Source of the DNA: Phoenix dactylifera
Lineage: Eukaryota > Streptophyta > Magnoliopsida > Arecales > Arecaceae
DNA: 64,000 nt
Direction: 5' to 3'
Assembly: GCF_009389715.1 (NCBI RefSeq)
Contig: NC_052393.1
Coordinates: 4,030,001-4,094,000, forward strand
The notes under the pieces are model-generated. The model was not told where the DNA came from, made no database searches, and saw nothing but the letters and a program-made list of their open reading frames with translations. Numbering within the stretch: position 1 is the first letter of the stretch; each line of letters begins with the position of its first letter. Both the position numbers and the translations under genes were made by a program. This document shows, one piece after another, positions 9,580 through 22,433 of the stretch.

Positions 9580-10760
9580 ATGAGCGAGACTGAGATCAAG
9601 GTCTTAGCGGCGAGTTGGTCGTCCGACCAATCTCCTCGAGTTCGGCATTCCTCACATCCCAGTGTAGCTAAGCCCAAAGTCCACTCTGGCTTAGAATACG
9701 AGGTCAATACTTCGTTCCTCCTAAGTTCACTTTTGAGCTCACCAGTCCCGAGTACTGGGTAACTAGTCCTCCTTCTTCTCGGTTCGACTTGTATGAGGAA
9801 ACTCTCGAGGCTGGGATTAGATTGCCTCTCCACCCTTTCATCATCCAGTTGATGAGGGTTTATAGCTTCATCCAGACCTAACTGGTTTTGAACTCATGGC
9901 AGGTTGTCGTAGGTTTTCTTGCTCTCTATTTTCTTCATAACATTCATGCCTCGGTTTCTTTCTTCTAGGGATGCTTCACTTTAAAGAGGCATCCTCAAAA
10001 AAGTAATTAGTGATATTTTTCTTCTCGGAAAAGACCATCAATTGATCCGAGGTACTCCTTTGAGAGCATGACAGTTTGAGACCCTCTAAAGGACACCTTG
10101 GAGGTCTTTGAACTGATCTCCACAGTTGTCCGGTGACGATAAGGGATCTTTGGACACTCTTCTTAAATTGAAGATTCGTCTGTTGCAAGAACTGTTATCC
10201 AAGGAGACACTAATTAATGTTGTCTTGAGCCCAGCCGGCCCTTAGGATAAAATTCCTTAGATTTTTAATCTTTTCACCTCATCGTTAAGTTCTATTGTCT
10301 AACATTCTTCTCAGCCTTGCAGTTGTTGGAGCTATGAAGGCCGACCTAGCATTGATTCGAAAAGCTATGCGCAAGAGAGCAGCTGCGACATTTGGGGGTG
10401 AAACTCCTCAAAAGAAGAAGACGAATTGAGGATTTACTTTGAGTTTTTTCGAGGCCATGGTTAAGGCCTCTGTTCCTAAGGTCTCTATTCCTGAGGTGCT
10501 GGAACCTCGGCCAGAAAGTGTAGAGCTCAACCTTGAGGTCGAGATCATGTCATCCATCAGGTTGGCTCTTCCAGAAGGGCTTGTCCTTGCCTAGCTGGCC
10601 ACCACCGCTCTGATTGCCTATCCAACATCATATGATGCTACTACCTCACCCTAAGCTGTTCCAATTTCATCAGCTTCACTAGAACACAGCTCTGTAGCTC
10701 CGTCCTCCACACCGATCTCCTTGGGTCGTGCTGCCTCTGAGTTCTCCATCCTGAGGTGGT
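9580..10760 (+). pseudogene. Transposase_28-type gene fragment, copy A1
   Basis: It starts MSETEIKVLAASWSSDQSP and resembles the N-terminus of the gypsy-borne gene. A 40-bp deletion near 9705, relative to copy B1, removes the EEMDLLRAQYFVP region and shifts the frame. The domain then continues with stops (for example after SFIQT). The basic linker exon (MKADLALIRKAMRKRAA near 10334) follows an intron-like acceptor. The copy ends within the linker at about 10760, where it joins a second copy of the upstream sequence GAGGCAACCTTTGCTG, so the coiled-coil exon is missing. Not functional. Confidence 0.65.
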
Positions 10761-10960
10761 TGGGACGAGGCAACCTTTGCTGAAGTAGCACAGATGCATG
10801 TATTTGTTGTATTTCTAGAATGTATTTTTTTTTCTCCACTTTTTCTCTAGTTCTTTTACTAGTTGAGAAAGTCCTCTCACTGAATGAAAGTCCACTTTTG
10901 GCTGTTCGAATTTTTCCTTCCTTTTCTTTTTTTTTGTCTTTTGTCTTTTCTATTTTCTAC

Positions 10961-12951
10961 ATGAGCGAGGTTGAGATCAAGATCTTAGCGGCGAGTTGGT
11001 CATCCGACCAATCTTCTCGAGCTTGGCTTTCCTCACAGCGCAGTGTGGTTAAGCCCGAAGTCTACTCTGGTCTAGAATACGAGGTGCCAGTCCTCACCCA
11101 AGAGGAGATGAACTTGCTCCGAGTTCAATATTTCGTTCCCTTAAAGTTCACTTTTGAGCTCGCCGGTCCTGAGGACCGAGTAACTAATCCTGCTCCTTTT
11201 CGGTTCGACCTGTACAAAGAAACTCTCAAGGCTGGGCTTAGATTGCCCCTCCACCCTTTCATCATCCAGTTGATGAGAGTTCATAGCCTCATCCAGACTC
11301 AATTAGTTCCGAACTTCTTACGGGTCATCATAGGTATTTTTGCCCTCTATTTTCTTCATAACATTCATGCCTTGGTTTCTCTCTTTTGGGGATGCTTCAC
11401 TTTAAAGAGTTATCCTCAAAAAAGTAATTGGTAATATTTTTCTTCTCGGAAGGGCCGCTAATTGATCCGAGGTACTCCTATTCACGGTTGGAATGAGATA
11501 TTTTTTTCGTTTCTTCTAAGCAGCCATGGCGGTTTGAGACCCTATAGAGGACATCTCGGAGGTCTTTGAACTGACCTCTATAGTTGTCCGGTGACGATTA
11601 GGGATCCTTGGACACTCTTCTTAAATTGAAGATTCGTCTGTTGCAAGAACTGTTATTCGAGGAGACACTTATCAATGTTGGCTTCAGCCCAACCAACCCT
11701 TAGGATAAAGTTCCTCAGATTTTTAATCTTTTCACCTCGTCATTAAGTTCTATCGTCAAACATTCTCCTCAGCCTTGCAACTGTTGCAGCTATGAAGACT
11801 AATTTAACATTGATTCGAAAATCTATGTGCAAGAGAGCAGCTGCGACATCTGGCGTTGAAACTCCTCAGAAGAAGAAGACGAAGAGAGGATCAAGTTCAG
11901 GTCTTTCCGAGGCCATGGTTGAGGCCTCTATTCCTAAGGTCTATGTTCCTGAGGTGCCAAAACCTCGAACAGAAAGGGTGGAGCTCAACTCTGAGGTCGA
12001 GATCATGTCACCCATCTAGTCAGCTCCTCTAGAAGGGCTTGTCCTTGCCTAGCTGTCCACTACCACTCTAACTGCCTCTCCGACATCATATGATGCTTCT
12101 ACCTCAGCCCAAGCTAGTCTAATTTCAACAGTTCCACTAGAACACAGCTCCGTAGCTCCGCCCTCCACATCGAGCTCCTTGGGTCATACTGCCTCTGAGT
12201 TCTACATCCCGAGGTGGTCAGTTAAAGCTTCAGACTCGGCTTTGTTTTCTCCTCTGAGTTCTACATCATAGTTCATGATGTTTAGCTGTAGGGTGATAAA
12301 AATATCGTAAGATCTGTCCATGTCAATGACTTAATTGATAGGACTTTTACCTCGATCATCTGGGTAAGTTTTTATACTAATATTTTATAAAGTGTTTTAC
12401 TTCGGATATTGATCACTTCTTTTCTGCAACATGTCCACGAGGCTTGTTATATGTACGAGGCCATTATGACGCTTAGGCATCATGTCTCGGACGTTGAAGC
12501 AAAATGGAGGCTATCAAGCAGAAAGTTGCTAAGGTCGAGGTGAAGTCAAGGGCCGATCTTGAGCAGGCAGAGGAGCTAGCTCGGCTAGCTAAGGAGAGGG
12601 CGAGGAAGGCCGAGGAAAAGATTGAGTCAGTAGAAGTGCAAGCCTCGACTGCTCGAACTCGTGCAATGATATCCGACAGCCGTCTTTCTGAGGCTAGGGA
12701 GGCCTTCTTGCCGTCCGAATAATGAGTAGCAGAGCTATTTGTGAAAATTGGTCAGGCCGAGTAGGAGGCTGTCAAGGCCAAGAAGAAGGTTAGTAGGGCC
12801 GAAGAGAGGGCCACTCGGGCGCTTAAGGAGTTCTTTGCTTCAGATAAATTTAAGGTGGAGTCTGCTGAGAATGCCACCGATGCCTTTGCAAAAGGCTTTG
12901 AAGAGTATCGAGCTCAAGTCCAATGAAGAGGATGGCAATGACGAAGAGTGA
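10961..12951 (+). pseudogene. Transposase_28 / basic linker / coiled-coil gene, copy A2
   Basis: This is the most complete array copy. Exon 1 (ATG 10961, open to 11434, 157 codons) holds the Transposase_28-like domain: EEMNLLRVQYFVP, then RFDLYKETLKAGLRLPLHPF, then LIQTQLVPNF. After LKSYPQKSNW a stop replaces Trp of the related GWWYFSPRGG, and more stops follow. Exon 2 (about 11768 onward) is Lys/Arg-rich (TPQKKKTKRGSSSG), a possible nuclear signal, with a stop at 12017-12019. A donor-like CTGGGTAAGT lies near 12360. The coiled-coil exon (about 12430-12951) has several stops and ends DDE-rich. The exon plan matches the antisense gene of the gypsy elements. Likely a pseudogene; the 157-codon first exon could still be translated. 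Confidence 0.65.
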
Positions 12952-14062
12952 TACTCCTATCCTCCCCATTACTATGGCAATATATAATAACTACCTGCGC
13001 CATAGCAAATCTGTAGTCACATCAAGTCATATCCTCCTTACCGAACATATTTAGATGACATGTCATGACATGTTGAAGTATGACAGTTATAACAAACTGC
13101 TTGTATGCTATTAATGGATTTTGATGTCCTTTCTTTACAACGAGCTCTTCTCTTGACTTCATCATGAATGCTTTCTATTAGGAAGCCTCATAGCAGTAAC
13201 CATTGCAGTGGATGCTCCATTTTCGTGAATCCTTTCATGTTGGCTTTAAGGCATGCTGCTGCTTTCGAGTTTCAACAATATTTGATTCATTAGAGCACAA
13301 CCTTTTAAAATGGGCTTTCTAGGGAACATTGAAACCAGGTACATTAATCTACATGCTTTTCACTTATGCGTTGTTTCATTCACATATCGCCATCGGTTTT
13401 TGTCAGCTGTTTCGTTGTTGTCTTGTGCTTATCTGCATCCATTTCCTCATTTGGTATCTGCAATGTTTCAGTTAATTTGACAAATTGTGACTTGTTAAGC
13501 ATTCGATCACATCGAGTTTATATGTAAACAGTAGATAATACACATCAAGATCTTGATAGAACATCTTGACGAGCTGACCCCATGGTTGACACAGGGGATA
13601 TTCAGCTTCTTTGTACTTTAATGATCCACCTTAATGTGATTGTCCTCGCATGATACGCTGATTACTAGCTTTATGATACACAACTTTAACAGCATAGGTT
13701 CATAACTTCTAAATTTTGGAAAGTGTGGTTTACTACAATGTCATGCTTTCACCTCCCCCAAATTTCCATAATATTTGCATTTTCCTTTTAACCCAGTTCT
13801 ATCCGATCTGAAAGGATATTCTGACCTGAAAGGTCATTGCATTGTTAGAATATGCGAAGTACTTTGATCAGCTCTAGGAACTTATTTTAATGGCTTCTGG
13901 AAGTGATTCCTTCAGAGAGCTTTGTTCTTTATGATTATTACTAGCTTGTGACTCATCACACTTTCTTAATATTTCTTTCCCTAGCTACTTTAACCAACAA
14001 TAATTACCTTCTGGTGTACTGTTTCTTTGGTGTCAAAACTCAAAGTCAATCTTAGAGGAAAT
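12952..14062. other. Spacer between units A and B
   Basis: AT-rich sequence repeated in units B, C and, in part, D (41220-41685). I see no gene or clear element. Confidence 0.5.
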
Positions 14063-14288
14063 TGTGAGGATCCGTACGAGCGCGTATTTAGTCCCACATC
14101 GGTTATTCGCTGGGTAGATCTTGGGCATTAATACAGAATCAAAGAACCAAATAATACCTTCTAATTAGTCTTTTTGGGTGAAGTTCTGGATTATTACAAT
14201 TTGTATCAGAACAAACCCAGTCCAAGATCAAAAAATCCAAATAATACCATCCGACTAACTATTTTAGGTGAGCTTTTAGATTATTACA
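14063..14288 (+). mobile_element. Truncated TRIM (one LTR, primer site, 3' part of second LTR)
   Basis: LTR 14063-14198 starts TGTGAGGATCCGTACG, contains TCCCACATCGGTTATTCGC and ends GGATTATTACA. It is followed by ATTTGTATCAGAAC, a decayed form of the tRNA-Met primer site TGGTATCAGAGC. About 40 bp later a partial second LTR ends GATTATTACA. The family is defined by the complete copy at 45913-46344. Confidence 0.7.
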
Positions 14289-14633
14289 GAAATATTGTAT
14301 GCATTCAACTATCATTGCCTATGACAATGTCATGGTTGCTTGTGCACCGAAGCATTCGTTTCAATATCTATGTGCTGTTAATTTGGTTAACCCGCATTGA
14401 TTCAAAAAGGAAAATTCCAGCTTGGTAAGTCCTTCTGTAATGCCCATGTATATAATATAATTCCAATGTAGGGTCCATGGTTTTATCCCATCCGACCACC
14501 AATCATTTCTATCACCACCGTTAATCAAGACAGTTTGCGGCTGGGATCTTAGATCCGGTTGCATGAGAGTATTGGCTATCTCTCCATCATTTGATTATGG
14601 AAATTAGTAAAATAGTTGGTGGAAACTAGTAAT

Positions 14634-14850
14634 TCGGGTTTAGGTTGGGTCCATTCGGATCGTTGGGTAAACGATCCAAAATTGATCCAATAAAAAAAAG
14701 GATTGGGTGGGGTTTGGGTTGGATCGAGATTCAGTAAACTCAGATCCGATCTGAAAAATACAATGAGTCCAATTTTAAAACCCGACTCGGCTCCATGGGT
14801 CCTTCAATTTAGATCGGGTTGGGTAGGATCATGGGCCAACTCAACCCATT
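14634..14850. repeat. GGGT/ACCC-rich block upstream of F-box copy B
   Basis: Counterpart of 6115-6330, with the same internal order of TTGGGT-type and inverted ACCC-type motifs. Confidence 0.45.
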
Positions 14851-15082
14851 TACAGCCTTTACTCTCCATATTTCATTATAAAAATTTGTAAAATACCCGG
14901 TGGAGCGGAAAGGCGGGGTTTTAGTGCGAATGGCGTGAATTTGATTTTATGTTATATGTTCGTTTCGTTCAAGAATCGGAAGGGCGCGATCTCGATCAAG
15001 AAACGTAACCAAGAAAAAGAAACCCTATAGACTCATCCCATTTCCACCACCACCTCCACCTCCTTTTCTCCGAGCGGCAATA

Positions 15083-16239
15083 ATGGCGTCCGGCGAAACA
15101 AGAAGCAGCAGGAGGTGGGTCCCCCGATGGCCCGATCTCTGTACCGATATCCTGGACGTCATCGTCAAGAAGCTCACCCGCGCCGCCGATTACATCCACT
15201 TCCGTTGCGTCTGCAAGTCCTGGCGCTCCTTCGCCAAACCCATCAATCTTCCCTCCCACCTCCCTCTCCTCGTGCTCCCCTACGACCCCGGCTCCCTACG
15301 CCGTCACGTTCTCAGCCTCCCCACCAGGGAGATCCGCACTCTCCTCATCCCCGACCTCGTCGACAGAGTAACCCTCGCCTCCTCCCGCGGCTGGCTCCTC
15401 CTGCTCGACCTCAGACACTGGAGCAGACGCCTCTTCTTGCTGAACCCCCTCACCGGGGCCCAAGTCCAGCTCCCTCCCACCGATGGTTTCCTCCACCTGA
15501 CCGTCTTCGAATTCTCGTGGAAGGCGTACTTGCTTTTGAGCCCGAACTTGGACCCGAGGGATTCCGTGGTGGTGATCGCCGATTGCTATCGTAACTCCCG
15601 TGAAATCGCCTTCTGTAAATTGGGAGATGAATCATGGACCGTGATGAATACCGGTTTGGTCACTGAGCTCGTCTCCGTGGAGCACCATGAGGGGAGCCTC
15701 TATATGATCGACATGCAAAGCAATGCTTCGGTTTGTAAAATTGCTTCCCCTTGGAACCCTGAGCCTATCAATTTGCCGAATGTTGATCTTGAGGGGTGTT
15801 GTCTGTTTTTCGTGACAACATCTACGCAGTTGTTGTTATTTGTCCAATATCATGCAGATCTTATCCCCGATGATGCTGTTTTTGATGATGAACCTTTCGA
15901 TCATTTTATTGGAGTATTTGAGTTGAAGCAGGGGAACGCACCCGGATGGTATAAGATCGAAAGCATTCATTGCAATAAATTGTACATGGCAATGGAGCTA
16001 TTTTCGACCTACCTTCTTTTCGGTTGGGCTATTCCTGGACGCAGAGGAGATTGCATTTTCTATAGCAGTGCTTCTGGCTTTTCATATAGACAGCTGAAGA
16101 GCGATTTCATGAAATAGATGCTTTCGACTTCGAGATCGGCTACGATGATCATATAATTCGTAGCTGGTGTAACTCAACGTCGAATGAGCAGCTGGCTCCT
16201 TTTTGGATCGAGCTCAATCTCTGCAAAATGTTGGAATAG
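15083..16239 (+). pseudogene. F-box/DUF295 gene, copy B, frameshifted near the 3' end
   Basis: The frame opens at ATG 15083 and encodes an intact F-box (WPDLCTDILDVIVKKL) and most of DUF295. One T is missing relative to A, C and D (GCGATTTCATG against GCGATTTTCATG, near 16104-16110). The frame therefore stops at 16115-16117 after 344 residues, losing about 40 C-terminal residues whose sequence is still present to the old stop at 16237-16239. A truncated protein with the F-box could be made, so it may not be fully dead. Residues about 75-211 resemble copy C, while the 3' part and downstream sequence match copy A, a mosaic. A deletion upstream of the ATG removes the in-frame extension seen in A and C. 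Confidence 0.8.
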
Positions 16240-17878
16240 AGTCCAGTTCAGGTAATGCTTGAAAACCATCTTCTATACTTTGAATTTATTTTAGAGTCTT
16301 GGTTACTTATCTGATTAGATGTGAGATGGCATTGTGTGGCTTCCTGAAAATATTTTCTGGAGAAGGAAAATAACATTGATTCAGAACTAAAACTGTAGTT
16401 TGACGATATTGCAGTTTATGGCTTATGCTCTGCCAATTATACAATCATTCCTACAGCACAGTTTTGCACTTAAACTGCCGAGCTGAATCTCCTTTGAAAT
16501 CATGCAATGACAATGCTTTATAAGTCAAGAAGTTTAATTAGGTGTAGGAATTAGATTGCTGTGCCAATTGCCTTTTTGTGTTTATAATGATTTCCACGAG
16601 CCATTGCTTTGTAGGTTGATTCATCCTTATTGCCTAGCTTGTGGCTCAAATATTTATACTACACAAGCCTTCGCTCCTCAAACATTTTTTGCTTTAACAA
16701 TTATTACATTTTAGTCATGTATGTTAAAGTTTTTACCCCACTGAGCCTACATCGTTTGTTATCTAAGCTCAAAAGCAATATAGGAGGAGCCATTTCATAC
16801 AGACCAACAATTGTCTAGTTGAGATCATTTTTTTTCTTAAGCCATACCTGCTTAATGTATGAAATAGCAGTGAAAACCATGCTTTGTCTATAGATCCTAA
16901 TACCCTAATATAGGCTAATCTTGTACAAGTTTCTTAGGCTAATCTGCTCCTCTGGTTTTACTATGTCCTTTGTGCCGTGTATATTTGGAGAAAATTACGT
17001 TGATGCCACACTATTTTCTTGTTATTTTATCCTTTCTGCAAGACACCCACGCTTTTGTCAGATAAAGGTGATCCTACTTATTAAAGAAAGGCAAGAAAGT
17101 GTTGCAATGCATTTTTGCTGGTTGATATTACCAATTCAAGGATGAAGAAAGCATGTTGGAGACACGGAATATTCAGATTATCCTATCATTTTGTTAAAAA
17201 TTCATTTTGGAGCAACACCAGCTCGATGTATCCAACATCTGAGACTCTGAGGATTATCTGACCATCAAGTTTAGTTTGATTTCTTTGAGTCTTTTTCGTG
17301 CATCATCTCCATAATCGAAGTTTAGTTTGAATTTTTAAGTCTTTGCCGTGCATGATCGCCATAATCACTTCCTATATTCTGTGATGAAATATCTTAAACA
17401 TTCATTACAGAAACCCTTTCAATCTATAAAAGTCTCTGTTTCTCTCATTTAGTTGTTTTCCACAGATAGATTCTAGACTCTTTGGTATATCTTCTTCATT
17501 AGTTTTTTCAAGGAGATGCCGTGTGTAGTTTGTAAAAAAATATTTTTTATTACGTTCCACATCTGATGCTTTTCTCTGGTTCGTTTTTTCCCTTGAACTG
17601 ATAATGAATGACTGATCTTTGCAGGGCCTGCAAAAGCTTGAACCTAGGTGTAGCAGACAAGTCAAGCTTGAATCTGGGAAGAGGCAACCTTTGCTGAAGT
17701 AGCACAAATGCATATATTTGTTGCAGTTCTAGAATGTTTTTGTTTTTTTTTTTCCACTTTTTTTTCTAGTTCTTTTACTAGTTGAGAATGTCCTCTCCCT
17801 GAATGAAAGTCCGCTTTTTGGCTGCTCGAATTTTTCTTTTCTTTTTCTTTTCCCTCTTTTGTCTTTTCTATTTTCTAC
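16240..17878 (+). other. Downstream region of F-box B
   Basis: Nearly identical to the same region of unit A, with the same donor-like CAGGTAATG after the stop and acceptor-like TTTGCAG near 17618-17625. No gene is seen. Confidence 0.4.
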
Positions 17879-19125
17879 ATGAGCGAGACTGAGATCAAGG
17901 TCTTAGCGGCGAGTTGGTCGTCCTCTTAGCGGCGAGTTGGTCGTCCGACCAATCTCCTCGAGTTCGGCATTCCTCACATCCCAGTGTAGCTAAGCCCAAA
18001 GTCCACTCTGGCTTAGAATACGAGGTGTCAGTCCTCAGCCAAGAGGAAATGGACTTGCTTCGAGCTCAATACTTCGTTCCTCCTAAGTTCACTTTTGAGC
18101 TCACCGGTCCCGAGTACTGGGTAACTAGTCCTCCTTCTTCTCGGTTCGACTTGTATGAGGAAACTCTCAAGGCTGGGATTAGATTGCCTCTCCACCGTTT
18201 CATCATCCAGTTGATGAGGGTTTATAGCTTCATCCAGACCTAACTGGTTTTGAACTCATGGCAGGTTGTCGTAGGTTTTCTTACTCTCTATTTTCTTCAT
18301 AACATCCATGCCTCGGTTTCTTTCTTCTAGGGATGCTTCACTTTAAAGAGGCATCCTCAAAAAAGTAATTAGTGATATTTTTCTTCTCGGAAAAGACCAT
18401 CAATTGATCCGAGGTACTCCTTTGAGAGCATGACAGTTTGAGACCCTCTAAAGGACACCTTGGAGGTCTTTGAACTGATCTCCACAGTTGTCCGGTGACG
18501 ATAAGGGATCTTTGGACACTCTTCTTAAATTGAAGATTCGTCTGTTGCAAGAACTGTTATCCAAGGAGACACTAATTAATGTTGTCTTGAGCCCAGCCGG
18601 CCCTTAGGATAAAATTCCTTAGATTTTTAATCTTTTCACCTCATCGTTAAGTTCTATTGTCTAACATTCTTCTCAGCCTTGCAGTTGTTGTAGCTATGAA
18701 GGCCGACCTAGCATTGATTCGAAAAGCTATGCGCAAGAGAGCAGCTGCGACATTTGGGGGTGAAACTCCTTAAAAGAAGAAGACGAATTGAGGATTTACT
18801 TCGAGTTTTTTCGAGGCCATGGTTGAGGCCTCTGTTCCTAAGGTCTCTATTCCTAAGGTGCTGGAACCTCGGCCAGAAAGTGTAGAGCTCAACCTTGAGG
18901 TCGAGATCATGTCATCCATCAGGTTGGCTCTTCCAGAAGGGCTTGTCCTTGCCTAGCTGGCCACCACCGCTCTGATTGCCTATCCAACATCATATGATGC
19001 TACTACCTCACCCCAAGCTGTTCCAATTTCATCAGCTTCACTAGAACACAGCTCTGTAGCTCCGTCCTCCACACCGATCTCCTTGGGTCGTGCTGCCTCT
19101 GAGTTCTCCATCCTGAGGTGGTTGG
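17879..19125 (+). pseudogene. Transposase_28-type gene fragment, copy B1
   Basis: Close relative of A1 but without its 40-bp deletion, so the EEMDLLRAQYFVPPKFTFEL segment is present. A direct duplication of about 23 bp (two copies of CTTAGCGGCGAGTTGGTCGT, 17902-17945) shifts the first start out of frame. The frame open from 17914 ends at a TAA in 18241-18243, after SFIQT. As in A1, the linker exon is cut and joins a second copy of the upstream sequence, and the coiled coil is absent. Confidence 0.65.
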
Positions 19126-19321
19126 GACGAGGCAACCTTTGCTGAAGTAGCACAGATGCATGTATTTGTTGTATTTCTAGAATGTATTTTTTTTCTCCAC
19201 TTTTTCTCTAGTTCTTTTACTAGTTGAGAAAGTCCTCTCACTGAATGAAAGTCCACTTTTGGCTGTTCGAATTTTTCCTTCCTTCTCTTTTTTTTTCTCT
19301 TTTGTCTTTTCTATTTTCTAC

Positions 19322-21314
19322 ACGAGCGAGGTTGAGATCAAGATCTTAGCGGCGAGTTGGTCATCCGACCAATCTTCTTGAGCTTGGCTTTCCTCACATT
19401 GCAGTGTGGTTAAGCCCGAAGTCTACTCTGGTCTAGAATACGAGGTGCCAGTCCTCACCCAAGAGGAGATGAACTTGCTCCGAGTTCAATATTTCGTTCC
19501 TTTAAAGTTCACTTTTGAGCTCGCCGGTCCTGAGGACCGAGTAACTAATCCTGCTCCTTTTCGGTTCGACCTGTACAAAGAAACTCTCAAGGCTGGGCTT
19601 AGATTGCCCCTCCACCCTTTCATCATCCAGTTGATGAGAGTTCATAGCCTCATCCAGACTCAATTAGTTCCGAACTTCTTACAGGTCATCATAGGTATTT
19701 TTGCCCTCTATTTTCTTCATAACATTCATGCCTCGGTTTCTCTCTTTTGGGGATGCTTCACTTTAAAGAGTCATCCTCAAAAAAGTAATTGGTAATATTT
19801 TTCTTCTCGGAAGGGCCGCTAATTGATCCGAGGTACTCCTATTCACGGTTGGAATGAGACATTTTTTTCGTTTCTTCTAAGCATCCATGGCGGTTTGAGA
19901 CCCTATAGAGGACATCTCGGAGGTCTTTGAACTGACCTCTATAGTTGTCCGGTGACGATTAGGGATCCTTGGACACTCCTCTTAAATTGAAGATTCGTCT
20001 GTTGCAAGAACTGTTATTCGAGGAGACACTTATCAATGTTGGCTTCAGCCCAACCAACCCTTAGGATAAAGTTCCTCAGATTTTTAATCTTTTCACCTCG
20101 TCATTAAGTTCTATTGTCAAACATTCTCCTCAGCCTTGCAACTGTTGCAGCTATGAAGACTAATCTAGCATTGATTCGAAAATCTATGTGCAAGAGAGCA
20201 GCTGCGACATCTGGCGTTGAAACTCCTCAGAAGAAGAAGACGAAGAGAGGATCAAGTTCAGGTCTTTCCGAGGCCATGGTTGAGGCCTCTATTCCTAAGG
20301 TCTATGTTTCTGAGGTGCCAAAACCTCGAACAGAAAGGGTGGAGCTCAACTCTGAGGTCGAGATCATGTCACCCATCTAGTCAGCTCCTCTAGAAGGGCT
20401 TGTCCTTGCCTAGCTGTCCACTACCACTCTAACTGCCTCTCCAACATCATATGATGCTTTTACCTCAGCCCAAGCTAGTCTAATTTCAACAGTTCCACTA
20501 GAACACAGCTCCGTAGCTCCGCCCTCCACATCGAGCTCCTTGGGTCATACTGCCTCTGAGTTCTACATCCCGAGGTGGTCAGTTAAAGCTTCAGACTCGG
20601 CTTTGTTTTCTCCTCGGTTATTCAGAGACATAGTTCATGATGTTTAGCTGTAGGGTGATAAAAATATTGTAAGATCTGTCCATGTCAATGACTTAATTGA
20701 TAGGACTTTTACCTCGATCATCTGGGTAAGTTTTTATACTAATATTTTATAAAGTGTTTTACTTCGGATATTGATCACTTCTTTTCTGCAACATGTCCAC
20801 GAGGCTTGTTATATGTACGAGGCCATTATGACGCTTAGGCATCATGTCTCGGACGTTGAGGCAAAATGGAAGGCTATCGAGCAGAAAGTTGCTAAGGTCG
20901 AGGTGAAGTCAAGGGCCGATCTTGAGCAGGCAGAGGAGCTAGCTCGGCTAGCTGAGGAGAGGGCGAGGAAGGCCGAGGAAAAGATTGAGTCAGTAGAAGT
21001 GCAAGCCTCGACTGCTCGAACTCGTGCAATGATATCCGACAGCCATCTTTCTGAGGCCAGGGAGGCCTTCTTGCCGTCCGAATAATGAGTAGCAGAGCTA
21101 TTTGTGAAAATTGGTCAGGCCGAGTAGGAGGCTGTCAAGGCCAAGAAGAAGGTTAGTAAGGCCGAAGAGAGGGCCACTCGGGCGCTTAAGGAGTTCTTTG
21201 CTTCAGATAAATTTAAGGTGGAGTCTGCTGAGAATGCCACCGATGCCATTGCAAAAGGCTTTGAAGAGTATCGAGCTCAAGTCCAATGAAGAGGATGACA
21301 ATGACGAAGAGTGA
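19322..21314 (+). pseudogene. Transposase_28 / basic linker / coiled-coil gene, copy B2
   Basis: Counterpart of A2. The start codon is ACG (CTACACGAGCGAGG), and a TGA occurs soon after (near 19379), so the N-terminus is broken. The domain frame is open over 19406-19795. The basic linker frame (20114-20380) is open and encodes TPQKKKTKRGSSSG; the coiled-coil frame (20771-21085) is open for 104 codons and rich in Glu, Ala and Arg heptads. Stops separate the coiled coil from its C-terminal part. Confidence 0.65.
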
Positions 21315-22433
21315 TACTCCTATCCTCCCCATTACTATGGCAATATATAATAACTACCTGCGCCATAGCAAATCTGTAGTCACATCAAGTCATATCCTCC
21401 TTACCGAACATATTTAGATGACATGTCATGACATGTTGAAGTATGACAGTTATAACAAACTGCTTGTATGCTATTAATGGATTTTGATGTCCTTTCTTTA
21501 CAACGAGCTCTTCTCTTGACTTCATCATGAATGCTTTCTATTAGGAAGCCTCATAGCAGTAACCATTGCAGTGGATGCTCCATTTTCGTGAATCCTTTCA
21601 TGTTGGCTTTAAGGCATGCTGCTGCTTTCGAGTTTCAACAATATTTGATTCATTAGAGCACAACCTTTTAAAATGGGCTTTCTAGGGAGCATTGAAACCA
21701 GGTACATTAATCTACATGCTTTTCACTTATGCGTTGTTTCATTCACATATCGCCATCGGTTTTTGTCAGCTGTTTCGTTGTTGTCTTGTGCTTATCTGCA
21801 TCCATTTCCTCATTTGGTATCTGCAATGTTTCAGTTAATTTGACAAATTGTGACTTGTTAAGCATTCGATCACATCGAGTTTATATGTAAACAGTAGATA
21901 ATACACATCAAGATCTTGATAGAACATCTTGACGAGCTGACCCCATGGTTGACACAGGGGATATTCAGCTTCTTTGTACTTTAATGATCCACCTTAATGT
22001 GATTGTCCTCGCATGACACGCTGATTACTAGCTTTATGATACACAACTTTAACAGCATAGGTTCATAACTTCTAAATTTTTGAAAGTGTGGTTTACTACA
22101 ATGTCATGCTTTCACCTCCCCCAAATTTCCATAGTATTTGCATTTTCCTTTTAACCCAGTTCCATCCGGTTCTAGTCGGATATTCTGACCTGAAAGGTCA
22201 TTGCATTGTTAGAATATGCGAAGTACTTTGATCAGCTCTAGGAACTTATTTTAATGGCTTCTGGAAGTGATTCCTTCAGAGAGCTTTGTTCTTTATGATT
22301 ATTACTAGCTTGTGACTCATCAAACTTTCTTAATATTTCCTTCCCTAGCTACTTTAACCAACAATAATTACCTTCTGTACTGTTTCTTTGGTGTCAAAAC
22401 TCAAAGTCAATCTTAGAGGAAATTGTGAGGATT
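21315..22433. other. Spacer between units B and C
   Basis: Counterpart of 12952-14062. AT-rich, no gene seen. Confidence 0.5.

Larger units (their letters stand above)
5629..14062 (+). repeat. Tandem segmental duplication, unit A (about 8.4 kb)
   Basis: Unit A runs from the TRIM remnant cut by element 1 to the next TRIM copy at 14063. The F-box start codons of A and B are 8513 bp apart; those of B and C are 8374 bp apart. The downstream sequence of A and B is close to identical over several kilobases, so they are the youngest pair. Order inside: TRIM remnant, GGGT-rich block, F-box gene, two Transposase_28 pseudogene copies, spacer. Confidence 0.85.
14063..22433 (+). repeat. Tandem segmental duplication, unit B (about 8.4 kb)
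   Basis: Same order as unit A. Downstream of the F-box gene it is nearly identical to A, but a stretch containing the TRIM stub and its surroundings is deleted at about 16938 (TTTCTTAG joined to GCTAATCTGCTCC). Confidence 0.85.
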
